This document shows, piece by piece, positions 10,622 through 23,704 of a stretch of 64,000 nucleotides of DNA. The number at the start of each line of letters is the position of its first letter. The stretch's first letter is position 1. The notes under the pieces are model-generated. The model made no database searches. It was not told the DNA's origin and worked only from the letters and a program-made list of their open reading frames with translations. The DNA comes from Oscheius onirici (lineage: Eukaryota; Nematoda; Chromadorea; Rhabditida; Rhabditidae): contig OW051471.1 in NCBI GenBank assembly GCA_932521025.1, positions 4,464,001 to 4,528,000 on the forward strand, given 5' to 3'. Both the position numbers and the translations under genes were made by a program.

Positions 10622-13330
10622 TTAGAATTGTCTAAGGAGGGCAATGACTCGATCCCACTCAGCCCCATTCTTATTCCACCAATTGCCGTCGAATGTTTTC
10701 TTGAGAAGGTCTCTCCATCTAGGCGGAGGTTGTCTTCTTGGCCGTCTTTTGTCCTAAGGAATCCACGTAGTCAAAGAGCTGGCATATCTGTCAGGTCGCA
10801 TGGAGGAGATCTTCCTAGCCCATTTTAACTTTCTTCTATCAGCAGTTGTTATCCAATCTTGAACTTTGGTGATTGTCCTCACTCTTTGATTGGTCCATCG
10901 ATGGAGTCTGGTAATGTTCAGCATCCTTCTTTCCATCTTCTTCTGCACAATCCCTAATTTGTCTCTATCCTGCTCGGTCAAAGTCCAGGACTCGCTTCCG
11001 TATGTAACCGCTGACGAAATGCATGTGTTGAATAGTCTTCTTCGTTTGTCCATAGGAATAGTCGAATCCGTAAGCCATCTGGAGTAATGGCTCTATGCAC
11101 CCTCTTCTGATAGATCGTTCGATTTCCTTACGATGATTCAGGGGTAGTGATACTTGTACTCCGAGATATGTCGTTTTCTCCGTGAAGTGGAATGTGAGTT
11201 CATTTGTCACTATAGGATTCCGTGTAGTCGTGCAATTCGTCATCAGAACGGTTATCCTATCATTGACGTTGAGGCCAACACCGGCGGCTGCTTCTATTCC
11301 TGAGCATTGATTCGAGTTCAGGACGAGATTTGGCAACGAGGGTAATGTCATCTGCGTACTCGAGACTGCATAACTGTCTTCCATTGACTCTCAATCCACT
11401 TGTCTCCCAGTCGATCAATCTCATGACACTTCGAAGAACACAGTTGAAGAGCAAATGCGAGAGGCTATCTTCTTGGCGGATGCCCTTTTGGAACTGTATT
11501 TCGACCTTCTCCTGATTCACAATCACATGGGTCTTGGAAGCTTCGTAGATTCGTTGGAGTGTTAAAATAAGATCCGATTCGATACCAACCGATGTCAGGG
11601 CGCCCCAAACCGAGTTTCATTCAATTGAGTCGAACGCCTTCCGAAAATCCACAGAAGCAAAGTATATCGGCATTGCGTATTCCGTACACTTTTCTGCAAC
11701 CTGCTTTACAGAATGGACGTGATCCATCGTCGAATAGCCCTTGCGGAATCCACTCTGCGTAACATCTTCGAACTCTTCCAACTTTCTTTCTATCCGGTAG
11801 AGAACCGCTTTTGTACAAGTTTTCAGTACAGTCGAGAGCAATGAGATCGGCCGGAAGTTTGATAAATCATCCGAGTTTCCTCCTTTATGCAGCAGTTTCA
11901 TATGTGATTCGGAGATATCTTCCGGAATTGTATCTCCTCGTGAAAGACTGTTCAGCAGAGATGCAACCACTGGGGTTAATTGTTCGGCTGCCAGGTTCAG
12001 CATGTCGGGCAATATTCCATCTGGTCCAGGCGAATGTCCTAACCATGGACTTCAATGCATGTTTGGCCTCTTCCAATATGAAAGGAGGCATCTGTTCGTC
12101 TGATTGAACCAAGTAGAGGGGAATAGGAATTCTCCTTTTGTACAGATCGTCGTAGTACATCTTGACCAATTTACAAGTAGCCGTCTGAGATTTGGCCCCA
12201 GTTACAGGATCATCCATTAGTAGCATAGCCTTCTTATGATCCGTGGTTCTTTTCGCGTGGTTAGCTCCTTTTCCTTTGGCGATGGCTGCTTTTATCGTGT
12301 CATCTTTCCGCTTCAAAATGTCCTGTCGAAGGCTATTCCTTGCCAGAGAGCAGGCATTTCTGTACTCAAGTGACATAGTGGGAACGCCTTTGAAAAAATG
12401 TCTTCGGCCAGTAGATTCTTCGTGTCAGTGCTCATCCATGGGATCTTCCTTGCAGGTAGCCAGCAATTAGAGGCAGTTGTTTCCGTATACGCATGTAGTG
12501 AAGCATAGCAGTTGACGGTTGAGTCGAGGCCTGCACTGTTAGGTGTTCCAAGGCTTGTAGCATTACGGACATATTCACGTTTGTCGAACTCCATTTGCGG
12601 CTTTCCTCCTCGCTTTCTCATATATACTTTCGTTCCTCTCAGCGTTGTTACCAGGAGGTTGAACAAAACAATTGACCTTTGTCTTTCGTTGAAGAAATCA
12701 TAAAGTCAATATGGTCGTACGTCTGTCCATTAGGGCTTCTCCATGTCCACAGCTTGCTTCTCTTCCGATGAAACATATTATTCCAAACTATTTCGAAGCG
12801 AATTCGGCTAGCATGATCCCTCGTTGATTTCCTTCTCCGGAACTGTACTTCCCAATAGAAAATTCGTTGCCATCTTTTCTTTCGACTTTGCAGTTAAAAT
12901 CCCCAGCAATGAATGGAGTAGCATTTCGGGGGCATTTTCCAATTTCTTCTTCCACCAAATCCATAAAGCTCATATTCCTCATCCGAGTATGTACTGGTAG
13001 GAGCGTAGCATCCAATAATGTATAGGTTCTCCGATGGTATATGTATTGCTGCCAATCGTTCATTCCTTGGTAGAAACGAGCCGTTTTCCCAATTTCAGGA
13101 CTTGTGATGAACGCCATGTAAAGCAGTCCTTCCGCCAGAATGAAATACAACTCTTTTCGAGGTAGATAGGTAAAATGATCCTTTTCCAACGATTCTAGCT
13201 TCTGAGACAATCAGGACGTCGCAGTTGAACTTTCCTAGCGCCACCTCCATTTCAATCTGCTTTGCTGAAGTCGACAATGTTCGGGCATTTATGGATGGTG
13301 GAGAGTTGGTTCCTAGCCATTGAAGTGGGA
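10622..13330 (-). mobile_element. Degenerate non-LTR (LINE) retrotransposon with endonuclease and reverse transcriptase
   Basis: On the minus strand the element reads, in order, an apurinic-type endonuclease (INARTLSTSAKQIEME, CDVLIVSEARI near 13200-13290; FIAGDFNCKVERKDGNEF and NQRGIMLAEF near 12800-12920), a linker, and a reverse transcriptase. The RT has FRPISLLSTVLKTCTKAV, TQSGFRKGYSTMDHVHSV, ASVDFRKAFDS (about 11620-11860) and the catalytic LEYADDITLVAK box (about 11350). After it come ITYGSESWT-like and MERRMLNITRLHRW segments and a C-terminus RRQPPPRWRDLL ending at a stop at 10622-10624. The frame changes at least five times between adjacent domains, so it is not functional as it stands. 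The domain order fits RTE/CR1-like elements; no finer assignment is made. No clear 3' tail or target duplication was identified. Confidence 0.85.
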
Positions 13331-14048
13331 TGGTCTACGCACTCCCAACTGTTCCTCGTAGACGATGTCTGTTTCTCCTTCAGTGGTTGCAGAGTTGATT
13401 GTATGTAGCTGGGTAGATTGTCCGCAGGCTTGGTAGAGCAGAATCAAAAACAACATCCAACTAGACGAGTAATTACAGAAGATTGAAATGGAGGTGGCGT
13501 CATTGTGCTCATCAAGAAAAGACTAACACACAACAATTATAGATGTCTTGTCACAGGAGATTAGATGGGACACATCATGACATTTTATCCCACTCCACAA
13601 GTTTTTGTAATTTGTAAGCTCAATATAGGAATTCTTTCAAAAGGTAAATTAGTGAAGTAGAATTCAGGGAAAGAATAAGGTAGACAGCCAATGCGCTCAG
13701 GAAATACCATAGCACCTCTAAGCTTAGAAGAAATAAAAGAAGTAAAGTCAATTAAATAGAGGAGGCGCTCGCAATTTCGGGAACGCACAATGCGAGCTTC
13801 TCATAGGTGGCTTGATCGAACAGGACAGCGTTAAGCTTATCCCTTCTACTGCGAAGACGTGGAAAATTGACGCTCTAGAAACGAGCATAGTCATATTTCC
13901 AACAACGCCAATAGCTGTTCAAGATAGCAACCCCGTGTCTCTGACACCCGTTCATCAAGCTATGAAAAGCACCAAGAGCTACCTCCCGAGAACACTAACA
14001 AGGATACAGAGATAATTCATTGCGAATCATCTTATAACAATTAACAAA
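13331..14048. other. Mosaic region between the LINE and RPS25
   Basis: The strip contains an inverted copy of part of the endonuclease region (gattgaaatggaggtggcg near 13487 versus its complement near 13243), a piece of the RPS25 exon, and otherwise unrecognised AT-rich DNA. It looks like a landing zone for repeat-driven rearrangement. No intact gene is seen. Confidence 0.5.
13794..13844 (-). pseudogene. Duplicated fragment of the RPS25 first exon
   Basis: This 51-bp stretch matches 14302-14355 inside RPS25 base for base, except for loss of one gtt triplet. It has no flanking RPS25 sequence, start, stop or intron, so it is a captured exon fragment about 460 bp downstream of the parent gene's end. 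Confidence 0.85.
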
Positions 14049-14469
14049 TTACTCGACGATCACGTCAGCTTCCTTCGTGGCTCTCGTGTAGACAATCTGT
14101 CCTCCGTGATGTACGATACATTTGACGAGTCCCTTGGCTTGAAGTTCCCTCAAACCGGCCTTAGCAAGAGAGGCACGGACCTTCAGACGCTCGGAAACGA
14201 CAGAGGGTGTAATAAGCTTGTAGGTGATAACCTGAAAAATATAATGATTGGGCAAACTGGAAAGGTAAAAAGAAAAAAGGTCCGAAACTCGCCTCTTTGT
14301 AGAGCTTCTCATAGGTGGCTTGATCGAACAGGACAGCGTTGTTAAGCTTATCCCTGACCTTTCCCTTGGACCACTTCTTCTTCTTGGCCTTTCCTCCGGA
14401 TCCTTCCTTCTTCTTGCCGGGGGGAGCTTTGCCTCCTTTTGGGTCAGCTTTCTTTGCCTTAGGTGGCAT
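14049..14469 (-). CDS. rps25: 40S ribosomal protein S25
   Basis: eS25 is a small-subunit protein near the head of the 40S particle and is important for some IRES-driven initiation. The spliced product begins [20 protein letters not shown], passes a Lys-rich segment ([18 protein letters not shown]), then the core [12 protein letters not shown] joined to [19 protein letters not shown], then [20 protein letters not shown], and ends KEADVIVE with TAA at 14049-14051. Length and order match the family. The single intron (about 14234-14293) starts GCGAGT after GAG, so it is a GC-AG intron. The start is the ATG at 14467-14469, just downstream of an acceptor-like tgcag. A fragment of this gene is duplicated at 13794-13844. 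Confidence 0.96.
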
Positions 14470-14833
14470 ATTACCTGCAAAATAAAAATTATTAGTGGCA
14501 TGATCGATAACTGAGAAAAGAAACACAGAAAAGTTTTGCAACACAGCCACGTTGGGTGGGGAATACACGGGATTAAAAAATTTACAGTAAAAAAATTCAT
14601 AATGGAGCGAACAAGAGGAACCGAAGATTTAATTTAGGACGGTCGAAGCAAAGGCGGCTGTGGCGAGACTACGGTATAAAGTTCATCGCGGGACCTTTAG
14701 ACACAGTCCTTTAACAACGTTTCAAATCAGTTGCTCCGCATTTCTCTCGGCATCCTTTCTCTTTACACTGAAAAATATTCTTTGATCCTTCTGACAACAA
14801 ATTCATTTTCAGAGCCTCTCGGCTATCAGATAA
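14470..14833. promoter_or_regulatory. Shared upstream region of divergent RPS25 and NAP1
   Basis: The 364 bp between the two divergent starts must contain both promoters. An acceptor-like ttttcag at about 14812 lies 21 bp before the NAP1 ATG, and tgcag lies just before the RPS25 ATG on the minus strand. A tataaa lies near 14673. No further element was identified. Confidence 0.4.
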
Positions 14834-17800
14834 ATGGCATATAAAATGGATCTAAATCAGCTGAAGTTCGCAGAAAAGCTCGTGATATTGAATGATAGAG
14901 CCGTCGGAATGTTGACAAGGCTCTATAATATGAAAAAAGGAGGAACTTCAGGCATTTTAACACTTCTGCAACACCTTTAACGTGTTTAGATTCAAAAGCA
15001 AGGCCAGAATTTCTTCAGAAAAAAGAGATGGAGGGCGCTATAAAACACGTTCTCAAAAAGTTTCCAGTTGTCGATACAAGGTCAAATCAGGTTAGATTCT
15101 CCCCAGTCTCAGAATGCTCTTTTATCTTAGGCGATATTTCATTATGCGGCCAGTATGAAAGAAGATATTCTTCGAGCCAGCTCCCTTTACTACTACACAT
15201 TTGTCGATCTGATGGAACTAAAAGACAATATCATGGGTCTCCTTACATTGATGGATGCTGCTCAGTGTCAACTGGATATTGTAAGTCGCATTTTCTATAC
15301 TTTTAGTGCCGTTTAGGCATTCAACTACGAACTTACATCCAGTTATTTAAATCTCGTTGTAAACATAGTTTCACTAATGATTCTGATGTCAAGAATAGAA
15401 GACAGAAAAGTAACTATCGGTCAGTATTTTTCCCTTCTTCTGACGAATTGTACGATTCAGGTCTGTTCAATGCTGCCCACGATTTGAGCAATGGAAGCAG
15501 TGAATCATCCTTTCCTCGACTCGGTCAGATGATTTTGGACTATGACCAGCCACTGAAAAAGTTATCCGAAGAACTGGGACCTTTGAGTAGAGTAAATTTT
15601 TAACCATTTTCACTTATTTTATCACCAATTTCAGCTGATGCATCAGGGCTTGGCTTCTGTAGCCTCGGTCTACGTTCGACGCAATTTGACGGCTGATAAA
15701 TGGAGAGCTGCTCAAATCCTGTCCCTTACTGCAAATCCGCAACAGATTCTGTACGCCGCTCAAACAGACACGGTATTACTTTTATTTTGTAATTGTTTAA
15801 ATGAGTACATTTTAGATAGCCTGCGAATATTTGTCTCTAGACGTGATGGACCGCTGGATCGTCTGTAATTTTGTGTTCATAACAATGTGTAAACTTACTT
15901 TGCAGTATGTACAACAGTTTGCCACAGTTCTCTTCTGAACGATTCGACCGTCTATCAGCTCTGGCAACACAGTCTTCAAATGGGAACGTGTATCCGTTTA
16001 TTCCGCGACGAGGTAACTTGCTTTGTTTAACTTTCCAAAAAGAAGATCTAGGTCTTTCATATTCATCACGAATTGGTTCAATTTTACGACACAATCAAGG
16101 GATACTCGAAGAAAAGTGTCGAAGTCAAGGAACATCTGGCAGTTGCCCTTCAACAAAGGTTTTTCTTTCATTCTCTCAGATGTAAAACATCCATTTTAGT
16201 GCGACTATTCATGCCGAACGACGAAGATTCTTGAGGTCAGCACTGAAAGAGCTGATTCTTCTCATAAAAGATCAGCCGGGACTGCTCGGGCCTAAAATTC
16301 TGTTTGTTTGGATGGCGTTATCATTCAGCAGAGACGAGGTTTAGACTCTGGTTAAAATTTGAGTAAACAAGAGTTTCAGGTTTTATGGCTTCTTCGCCAT
16401 ATCCACGAGTGGCCTTCCTCGAAAAAGGGTAATAGAGGAGTCGACGAACTTCAGGACAAACAATTCTCGGAATTACTCTTCTACATTTGTGAACTTCGTG
16501 AGCTGGTTCTTCGTTACAGCGGAGTTATTCATCGCTACTACTTACAGGTAGTTTCCTTCATAAACATAACTATTTTTAACTGCAGTATGTTGCTCGCTTC
16601 GATGCTATTGCGACGGAGGAAATTATTCGAGGACTCACGAATCTCCAAGAAGATGATCGAATTTTGTTGGCCGATTTCTCAGTCAACATTTCCAATATCA
16701 ACTCGGATACGGATCTCAGAGCCTTGAGACTTGACTGGTTCAGATTCCAGGTTCGTATCCTTTTCTTTCTTTTTTTTTCATTTAAAATATGTTCTAGGCT
16801 CGAACTAGTCTAGGCCGATCGTCATTTGCCTTGCTTCACCACAAAAAGTTTGCGATTATCATGAACACGAACATCTTCCATCTAAAAATGATAGACAATC
16901 AAGAAGAGATGCTCAAAGAAGTCAGCGACCTCAGTATTTACTGCTTCCACGCGAAACTCATCGAAAAGCATATTGAACAGTGTCTTTCCCATCCCGCTCA
17001 GTCCCGATTTGCCGTCTCTTTTGCCCGGATCTGCGGTCATTTCACCAGCTGTCTTCATGAAATGTGTCCTGAAGAAAAACCGCACATTATTGAAAGAGTT
17101 CGTTCCATTTCATTCCTCCGATTCAAATGAATTCAGTCTCTCGGAGTCTGCAACAGCGTTTTGGATCGAATTTGTCGTACGGCCAGTGAGGTCATCGCCC
17201 TTCTTTGTGAACACGAGTACAAAATGGCCGAACAGACGAGTGCAACACAGGTTTTTTTTGTGATTTTTATAGTAAATTAAACCGGTTAAAGGTGGCTATG
17301 GTAATTGCTCAAGAACTGCATAGATCAAAAGGAAGCAAACACCTCCAGCAGCAGATTGATCACGGTCGACCAGGAGACGAGAGTTTGAGAGCCGACAGAC
17401 AGAAACTGACCTATCCCGACAAAATGCACGCAGCACTTGGTATCTTTTTTTTCAGTTTCTCTATTAGACTTAAGTTTTAGTAGAGATTTGCACAGGACTC
17501 GGACAGTATCGCCAAATCCAGGTGTCTGATCACACATTCGCTCCAAGGGAATACCTTTCCCAGCATTTGGAGAATAAATTTGTCGAGCTGATTCTGCATA
17601 TGGCTGTTATCGACGGAAATATTCCCCGACGTCCTTCCGATCTCTTCATGGCCGTTCAAGCCTATATGGCCGTCTTACAGAACATTGATACTTGCAGTAG
17701 GTTATTCTTTTTTGTCCTGAATGTTTTAATTTCAGTTACTGTCGATATTACGCGTTTGTTTAACAATGCTCTTCTGCAACAGACACAGCCAGTCGACGCG

Positions 17801-19180
17801 AAAAATCGAGAGACCATCACCTCAATTTACACCAAATGGTATGTTTGTGTTCTTCCCTATTAAACTCAAAAATAGGTACCTTGAAGTTGTTCTTAGAAGA
17901 TCGGCTATGGGAACAATAGTCTGGAGTGATCACCTGCAAGCCATGATCGCCTCTGGACCCAATCCTTTCTCTCCTGAACAGTATACCGATCCACATGGTT
18001 TGTCTCGGATATTTCTGTCAAAATCTCTTCAGAATTGCACTGTCTGGCTCAACTTCTCGGACCTTATGGTGTCAAATACTTTTCGGAACGACTGACCTGG
18101 CATGTGGCCTGTCAAATTCACGAGATGCACAAGCTGATCCAGCAGAACAAGGAATGTCTCAACGCCGCACGACAACAGTTTGATAATCCAGAAAAGATGC
18201 GGGAAATCATGAACATTTTGTGTGCAGAGCACAAGGAGAAGAAGGTAATCTGAAAATCATGGAAAAAAAATCTTGGTCGGGGGTTCGAACCGGCAAATCC
18301 TGTCTTTCCAAAAAACTAATTTAGACTGGAAATATTCTAACCTCGGTAGCCGACTGTATACTTCAAAGAACTGCAATTGTGGGTCAAATTTTCTCTTTCC
18401 GAGAAGCTCTTCACGTCGCTCTGAAACAAGTAGGGCTTTTTTATGCTGAAGTTAATTATGTTCAGGTATTGTCCCACAGACTTCCCTATATGACATCTAC
18501 ATTTACCAATCTTTACGAATCTTTGGACGAAAATGGCAAGACGGTTCGTTTCGTCTAGAGATATCTCTGACTGTTTGATTTCAGATTGTAGCCGAGTTGG
18601 CGGCATCGATGGGACAACATTGTCCCGTGGATATTGCTCTGGTGAAGACGATCTCAGCCCAAAGTCATCCTTACAGCGTAGAAGAATTCTACAATTTATC
18701 CTGTCTTCTTCTCGTTGGAATCGCCGTATCCCTGCCCAGACTTGCTAGCATAGAAACAACTCTTTATAAACCTAGCATTCGAGGTATTTATCTGCACTTT
18801 TTGCAATATTGTTTTTGTTAGCAAACAACAACAATTCGCACTGTATTCCGCTGGCAGTGAACACGATGGCTGGAGCGCTGTTCAATCTTCATCAGAAAGG
18901 AGATACCATGCAGCGGATCAAGGAGTTTCTGGCTTTGGCATCCAGCTGTATTCTCAGAAATGCTTGTGATGGCGAGGCAGACAAAGACTCGTGTAGAAAT
19001 CAATCAGCTCTTTACATAATTCTCGAGCAGGTATTTTTTTGCTATAATTTCTCTAAAAATCTTTAGATGGTGGACAATTGCGACTGGCTCACAATGGATA
19101 TTCTGGAGAGGTGTCTCCCATACAATCTCGTTCGCACAGCCTATCAGCACTGCTACGACATGGAGAAGGCTGTCGCTTAG
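14834..19180 (+). CDS. gex-3: NCK-associated protein 1 (NAP1/HEM), WAVE regulatory complex subunit
   Basis: NAP1/HEM pairs with CYFIP/Sra1 in the WAVE regulatory complex, which links Rac to Arp2/3 actin assembly at the membrane. The N-terminus matches the family well: [20 protein letters not shown], then [83 protein letters not shown] and [13 protein letters not shown]. Further along, [20 protein letters not shown] and [19 protein letters not shown] are clear, and the end is [18 protein letters not shown] with TAG at 19178-19180. More than 20 short introns interrupt it. The whole conserved length seems present, so it should be functional. It is encoded divergently from RPS25. Confidence 0.95.
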
Positions 19181-19458
19181 ATGCTCATCCCAATCCATGA
19201 CTTTACTTTACGGGAATTTCTGACCGGTGATTAATTATATGTTTGCATTTCCCCTGTATACTATTTCTTTATGAAAAACTAGTCTAGCTCAAAACACTAT
19301 TGCCAAACTGTACATGTTTCACTTATCCCCATTTTAACAATTGATAATCTCATTTTTATAGATGAAGCTTTAACAAACTCATTGTCAGACATCAAGGCAC
19401 TACCGTATTTTGAAGGAGAAGATCACAATTGAACGGGAAAAAAGAAATATCACAACGT

Positions 19459-21544
19459 TTAGACACTAGAACTGCTGGATCTTGAAAAGGCTTCTTCCTC
19501 TTTGCACTCTCCGAATCCCTGATCTCGTCCGAATCGAGCCAGTTCCTGATAATCCCGCTGATTGGCCGCCAGAGAAGCTCGGGCCATAATTAACGTTCCA
19601 ATTCCGGTGGTTTTCACCTAAACGAGTTGATTGAATACTGTCAAAAAGCCCGGAAAAAGCGGTAGGTGTTTGTTGTCTACAGAACTCACGCGGAATTTGG
19701 AATGGCGACTAAGAGAATTCAATAGACGAACGAAAAAGATTCGAAACGAACAAACCTCGAGATATGTTTGACCGGAAGACGACCGAAGAGGGTACAATTT
19801 CATGTCGTCGTCAATCGGATCGTATAACTTTCTTTTGGCTCGGACGCTGCTTGGAAGGAAGGGAAACACGTTCGAGAGATGGTGAAGGAGTGTGCAAATC
19901 CTCCGTTTGACCTAAAAGAACTTTCGATTATTTCCCGGGCGATACCTCTCGTCGAATCTGTTTGTCGTTGATACAGTAGATGGGAAGACGGAGAGCACAG
20001 GCGAGAATTGGAAGGAACGAAGAAACGTCCGTTACCACGGCGTAAAAACCCTCGTTGGCTTGAAGAGAAGCAATGTCGATAGTCTCCCAAAAGGCGATAA
20101 CCACATCGACAACGTTCGAGACCAAATAACAGGTGACCACCTATTTCTTTTTTTCTAGATTTTTACCCAAATACCTTACCAGAACGAGCATTCTGGTGAC
20201 TGCCCGGAGACGAGATCTCAGTCTGGTTGTTCCGCCTCTGAAAAACTTTAGAATGTTTTGTAAAACTGTACTGTACCTGTTGCCAACAGTGACGGAGAGG
20301 ACAAGTGCTTTGACTGTCTGATCTCTGTCCGTTTTCCGGACATTTCTGACGATCATGACGTTCGAATAGGCCAGCACGATGAAGGGAAGAAAGACGGTTA
20401 TGATTTTGCGGAGCCAGAACTTCCAAATTGCGTCCATGATGGGAGAGGGGAAGAGACGCACAGCCACGAGTCCCATACTGCTGAAGCCGTCACATTCGTC
20501 GTATCGAATCACCTGATCGGATGGATTAATTGGATTTTGATTGAAAAAAGTACCGCGACTTCGAAGAAGACGGTTCCTTTGAGAACGAGACTGGCCAAGA
20601 AGCAGCAGACGATGACGAGTTTTCGATGAGCTGCCAGTCGACGGAAGACGTGGATTGCTCTGAAAATTCCTTATTTCTCCCTCAGCTCTGAGATATATCG
20701 GGTGCAAGCCAATTTTCGCCTAAAGTGTTCCGTGTACTCGTTCATCCCGAGAATAGGCTGCGATTCGTCTTCAAATGAGGCTATTTTCACCCGTTTTTGG
20801 CTCGTCTCTCCATCTCGAGCCAACAAACTGACCGATTGTCTCCCGTCTGCAGAAATCGTTCGATTGTGACGGCCATCAGAAGAAACGAGGCCCAGGAGAG
20901 GGTGACATGAGAGACGGTAAACGCCACTCTCAGACAGTGATGCCAAGCGTAGAAGAGAGTCAGCGACTGGAAGTAGTCAGTGTAGACCTAAACATGACCT
21001 TGTTTCTGCTTAAAACATACAAAACCTGAGTGCACATTATGAAAATGTAGGAGAGACTTATGAACGTATCACAGCCGGCCATCCATTGGAGATAGGTCAG
21101 GTTTCGTTTTCGGAGAGTGGTCGAAGTTCCGAAGACGTAGAAGAGAAGACTGTTATGGATGATGCTGACCAAGGCAGTCAGAAGACCAAGAACTCCCACA
21201 AAGGCCATCTTCCATTCCTGCAAAAGAGACATGACGTGGGCTAATCCAATTATCCTCTTCCAGAACGATTTCATTTTATAGCCCATGGTTATGACCTTAT
21301 ATCTGTGACTCTGTTCCTCTCAAAAATTGATCTGAGATTTCACGAGAGAAGCACAACAGACGGTGTCCCCAAACGAGTAAACACTTAGATCTTTGGCGTA
21401 TTTGTTTCGAGCTCTGAAGTCTTCATCCCGTTTCCGCAAAACAACACTTGAACTGATCGTCGAAGGAAATTCACTCACCAGAAAGACCTGTGGTTGATAC
21501 TCGCACGGGTCGTAGTCCTCATTGTCAACTGTCGTCCCGTTCAT
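19459..21544 (-). CDS. Class-A (rhodopsin-like) G-protein-coupled receptor, probably peptide receptor
   Basis: The minus-strand exons encode a seven-pass receptor. An N-terminal exon begins MNGTTVDNEDYDPCEYQPQV and lacks a signal peptide. TM1 and TM2 read FVGVLGLLTALVSIIHNSL and LQWMAGCDTFISLSYIFIMC. TM3 is followed by FLLMAVTIERFLQ, where ERF takes the place of DRY. TM5 reads ITVFLPFIVLAYSNVMIV, TM6 VVTCYLVSNVVDVVIAFWE, and TM7 ends LRLPIYCINDKQIRRE (an NPxxY variant). The cytoplasmic tail ends FSRSSSSSV. The layout, with a conserved loop cysteine and an FMRFamide-receptor-like TM7, suggests a neuropeptide receptor, but the ligand cannot be read from the sequence. Exon borders in the N-terminal and tail regions are approximate. 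Confidence 0.75.
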
Positions 21545-23704
21545 TGTGCATTCACTGGAAAGACTCTTTCGGTCAGGAAAAGGCGGAGTTCAAATAGATC
21601 CCAAAAAGATAATTGCAGAGAACGACCCGGAACGCAGCTGGACAAGCACTTATATTTAGAGATGGGGGTGGGGTTTCTTTTGCGAGTTTCAAATGTCAAG
21701 TGATGATAGATAATCCGGGTCGTACTAGGGATAGAAACGTGCTCGGTATAGTTGGAACATGATTAGATCTGATGACTGTTTTGGCCATGTGAGAGATGAG
21801 AATGACTGTTTTAGGCGTGTGACACAGACCCATTCGAATGGAAAAACCATCATTGTGAGCAATCTGCCTCAACGCCTCTGTACTTTCATGGAATGAAAAC
21901 ATGAAGTGAATACGAGCTTCGTAAAGTGAAAATAGCCGAACAGGTAAAACTAGTACCAGCGTGGGCAGTGGTCTCTTAGAAGAACTTTTCGCTCTCTCCT
22001 CGGAGGAAATTTGATGCGTTTTCGTGTCGAACAGGCATCAGAATTGCAGAGGACACAAGTCATGATATTGCCCAGGAATTTCCTAAGTGAGTTGGATGAT
22101 AAATCAAAAAAGAAAGAGATCATTTGGTGAAAGGGGAGAGGGAGTTATGATAATGGGCTCCATAATGATGGGGTGGCTGCTTCATTGCCTCTAGACGGAT
22201 CTCGAAATGCGCACGCGTTCCGAGGATCACTTTTCATTAAAAAAAAACAGCCGAAATCGGAGAGTTAATTAAAGGACCTCCATAAATTCATTTCTCCACG
22301 ACGACAGATTGTTTTCACTGTTCTGGGCTTCGACTGACGTAGGCGTATAAACTGGAGAAGTAATGATAGAGAATGAAGAGGACGTCAGAAGACAAGCCAA
22401 CCATTAACAGCTAGGAGAATAGCAGAGATTGTTTACTCTCTGCTGCTCTTTTTCGGGTAATTTAATAGCCGAAGAAGAAGCAAGACGTGTGAGTGAAAAA
22501 CAGCTGAAACGCTATTCTCGGATGAGGAGAACAAGACTGCCAGATGTCTCTCGATGAGGAAATGCGGAGCAGGCGGCCCGATTTTCTTTGTCTCGAAGAG
22601 TTATTTTAGCAGAATGAGACTGGTCTTTGGATGACCGACGAGCTCGGGACGGTGAGAACTCATCTCTTATGCTCTCTTTACTCTTTGATGGCTTTGGAAA
22701 GGGGTCAGAAGAGAAAAAGGAGATCTCGGAACACCTGCAATTGCGACGGAGTCGTCCCCTATCGGCTGCAATTAGTTGCTGCGAATCTTTACGCAAATTT
22801 ATTCCGGGCGGGTTGCGATTAATGAGGAAGTGAGAGGGGTAACACATAGTAAAAGACGAATACTGCTTGGGAACAGTGCTCTTGCAAAGATCTCAGTGAG
22901 CAAGATCAGTTCCAGAAATTCTTTTAGCAGACTGCCCAAGCGGGATAACCAGATTCGGGTCTTTTGGAACAAAGACTGATCAAGATGGTCAGTACAAAAG
23001 ACCAGGGCATGACCCTTTCTCCAGTCGTAAAATAGTAACCTTTGACTCGTACTCTCGACCGATTGGTGGCCAACGAAAAAAAGGAGCTTTAATCGGATGA
23101 TTCCAGCAGTTAATCTCGTTAGCAGACATCAGGACTCCGAATCATCAGGGGGATTGCGAGAGTTCCTCGTGGAAGCAGTAGGTGGAAAATTTCCTGTCCG
23201 AGTCAATATTCGGAAATGAGAACAGAAAATGAGCCTAATTGAACAGAGCGTCTGAACCAAAGCAGCCGACTCAACAACCAACAGTCAGTTGGAAAGCTGA
23301 CCCGACGGACAAGAAGAATTTGAAGGATGGAGTCTCATCGGATGACACGCTGAAGCAGGTGGAAAGCATCAGAGATGTCGTCAAGCGGGAAGGGGCTATG
23401 TAGAAGAAATTAGGACGGAAGGAGACTTTAACATGCAAACGGAATAAAGATAACAGTCGATCGTCGACCAGTGTGGCTGAATTCACGAAATTCTATTCAT
23501 TTTAGATCAACTTTTTCAGACGATCACGTTCGAGACTTGAAATGAATTCGAGGTAACTAGAGACTCCCCGGAGAGGAAAGGTAAGTAATTAGAAAAGATT
23601 TGCAGAATACGAGCCTTTATTACTTGTAGACGCTCGAGAACAAAGAGATTAGTCTTCGAGCTGGCGGTGACGCCAAGAAGAGAAAACAACCAGAAATAGA
23701 GAGA
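21545..23704. other. Gene-poor stretch upstream of the GPCR
   Basis: About 2.1 kb with no convincing gene on either strand. Open frames are short, purine-rich and without recognisable motifs. GPCR promoter elements are likely near 21545-22300. No repeat with clear ends was found. Confidence 0.5.

Noticed and set aside
13585..13788. Open frame with ERIGCL similar to the innexin 5' flank (ERIGCV near 8860)
   Set aside because: Only a 17-bp match; chance or a short repeat is more likely than a second innexin exon.
14052..14600. Upstream extension of the RPS25 frame to an ATG at 14600
   Set aside because: The extension crosses an acceptor-like site and reads hydrophobic non-ribosomal sequence; the family start MPPKAKK is at 14469.
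18264..18325. tRNA-like B box GGTTCGAACC in a NAP1 intron
   Set aside because: The bases around it do not pair as a T arm and no A box, anticodon arm or acceptor stem was found; at most a tRNA-derived remnant.
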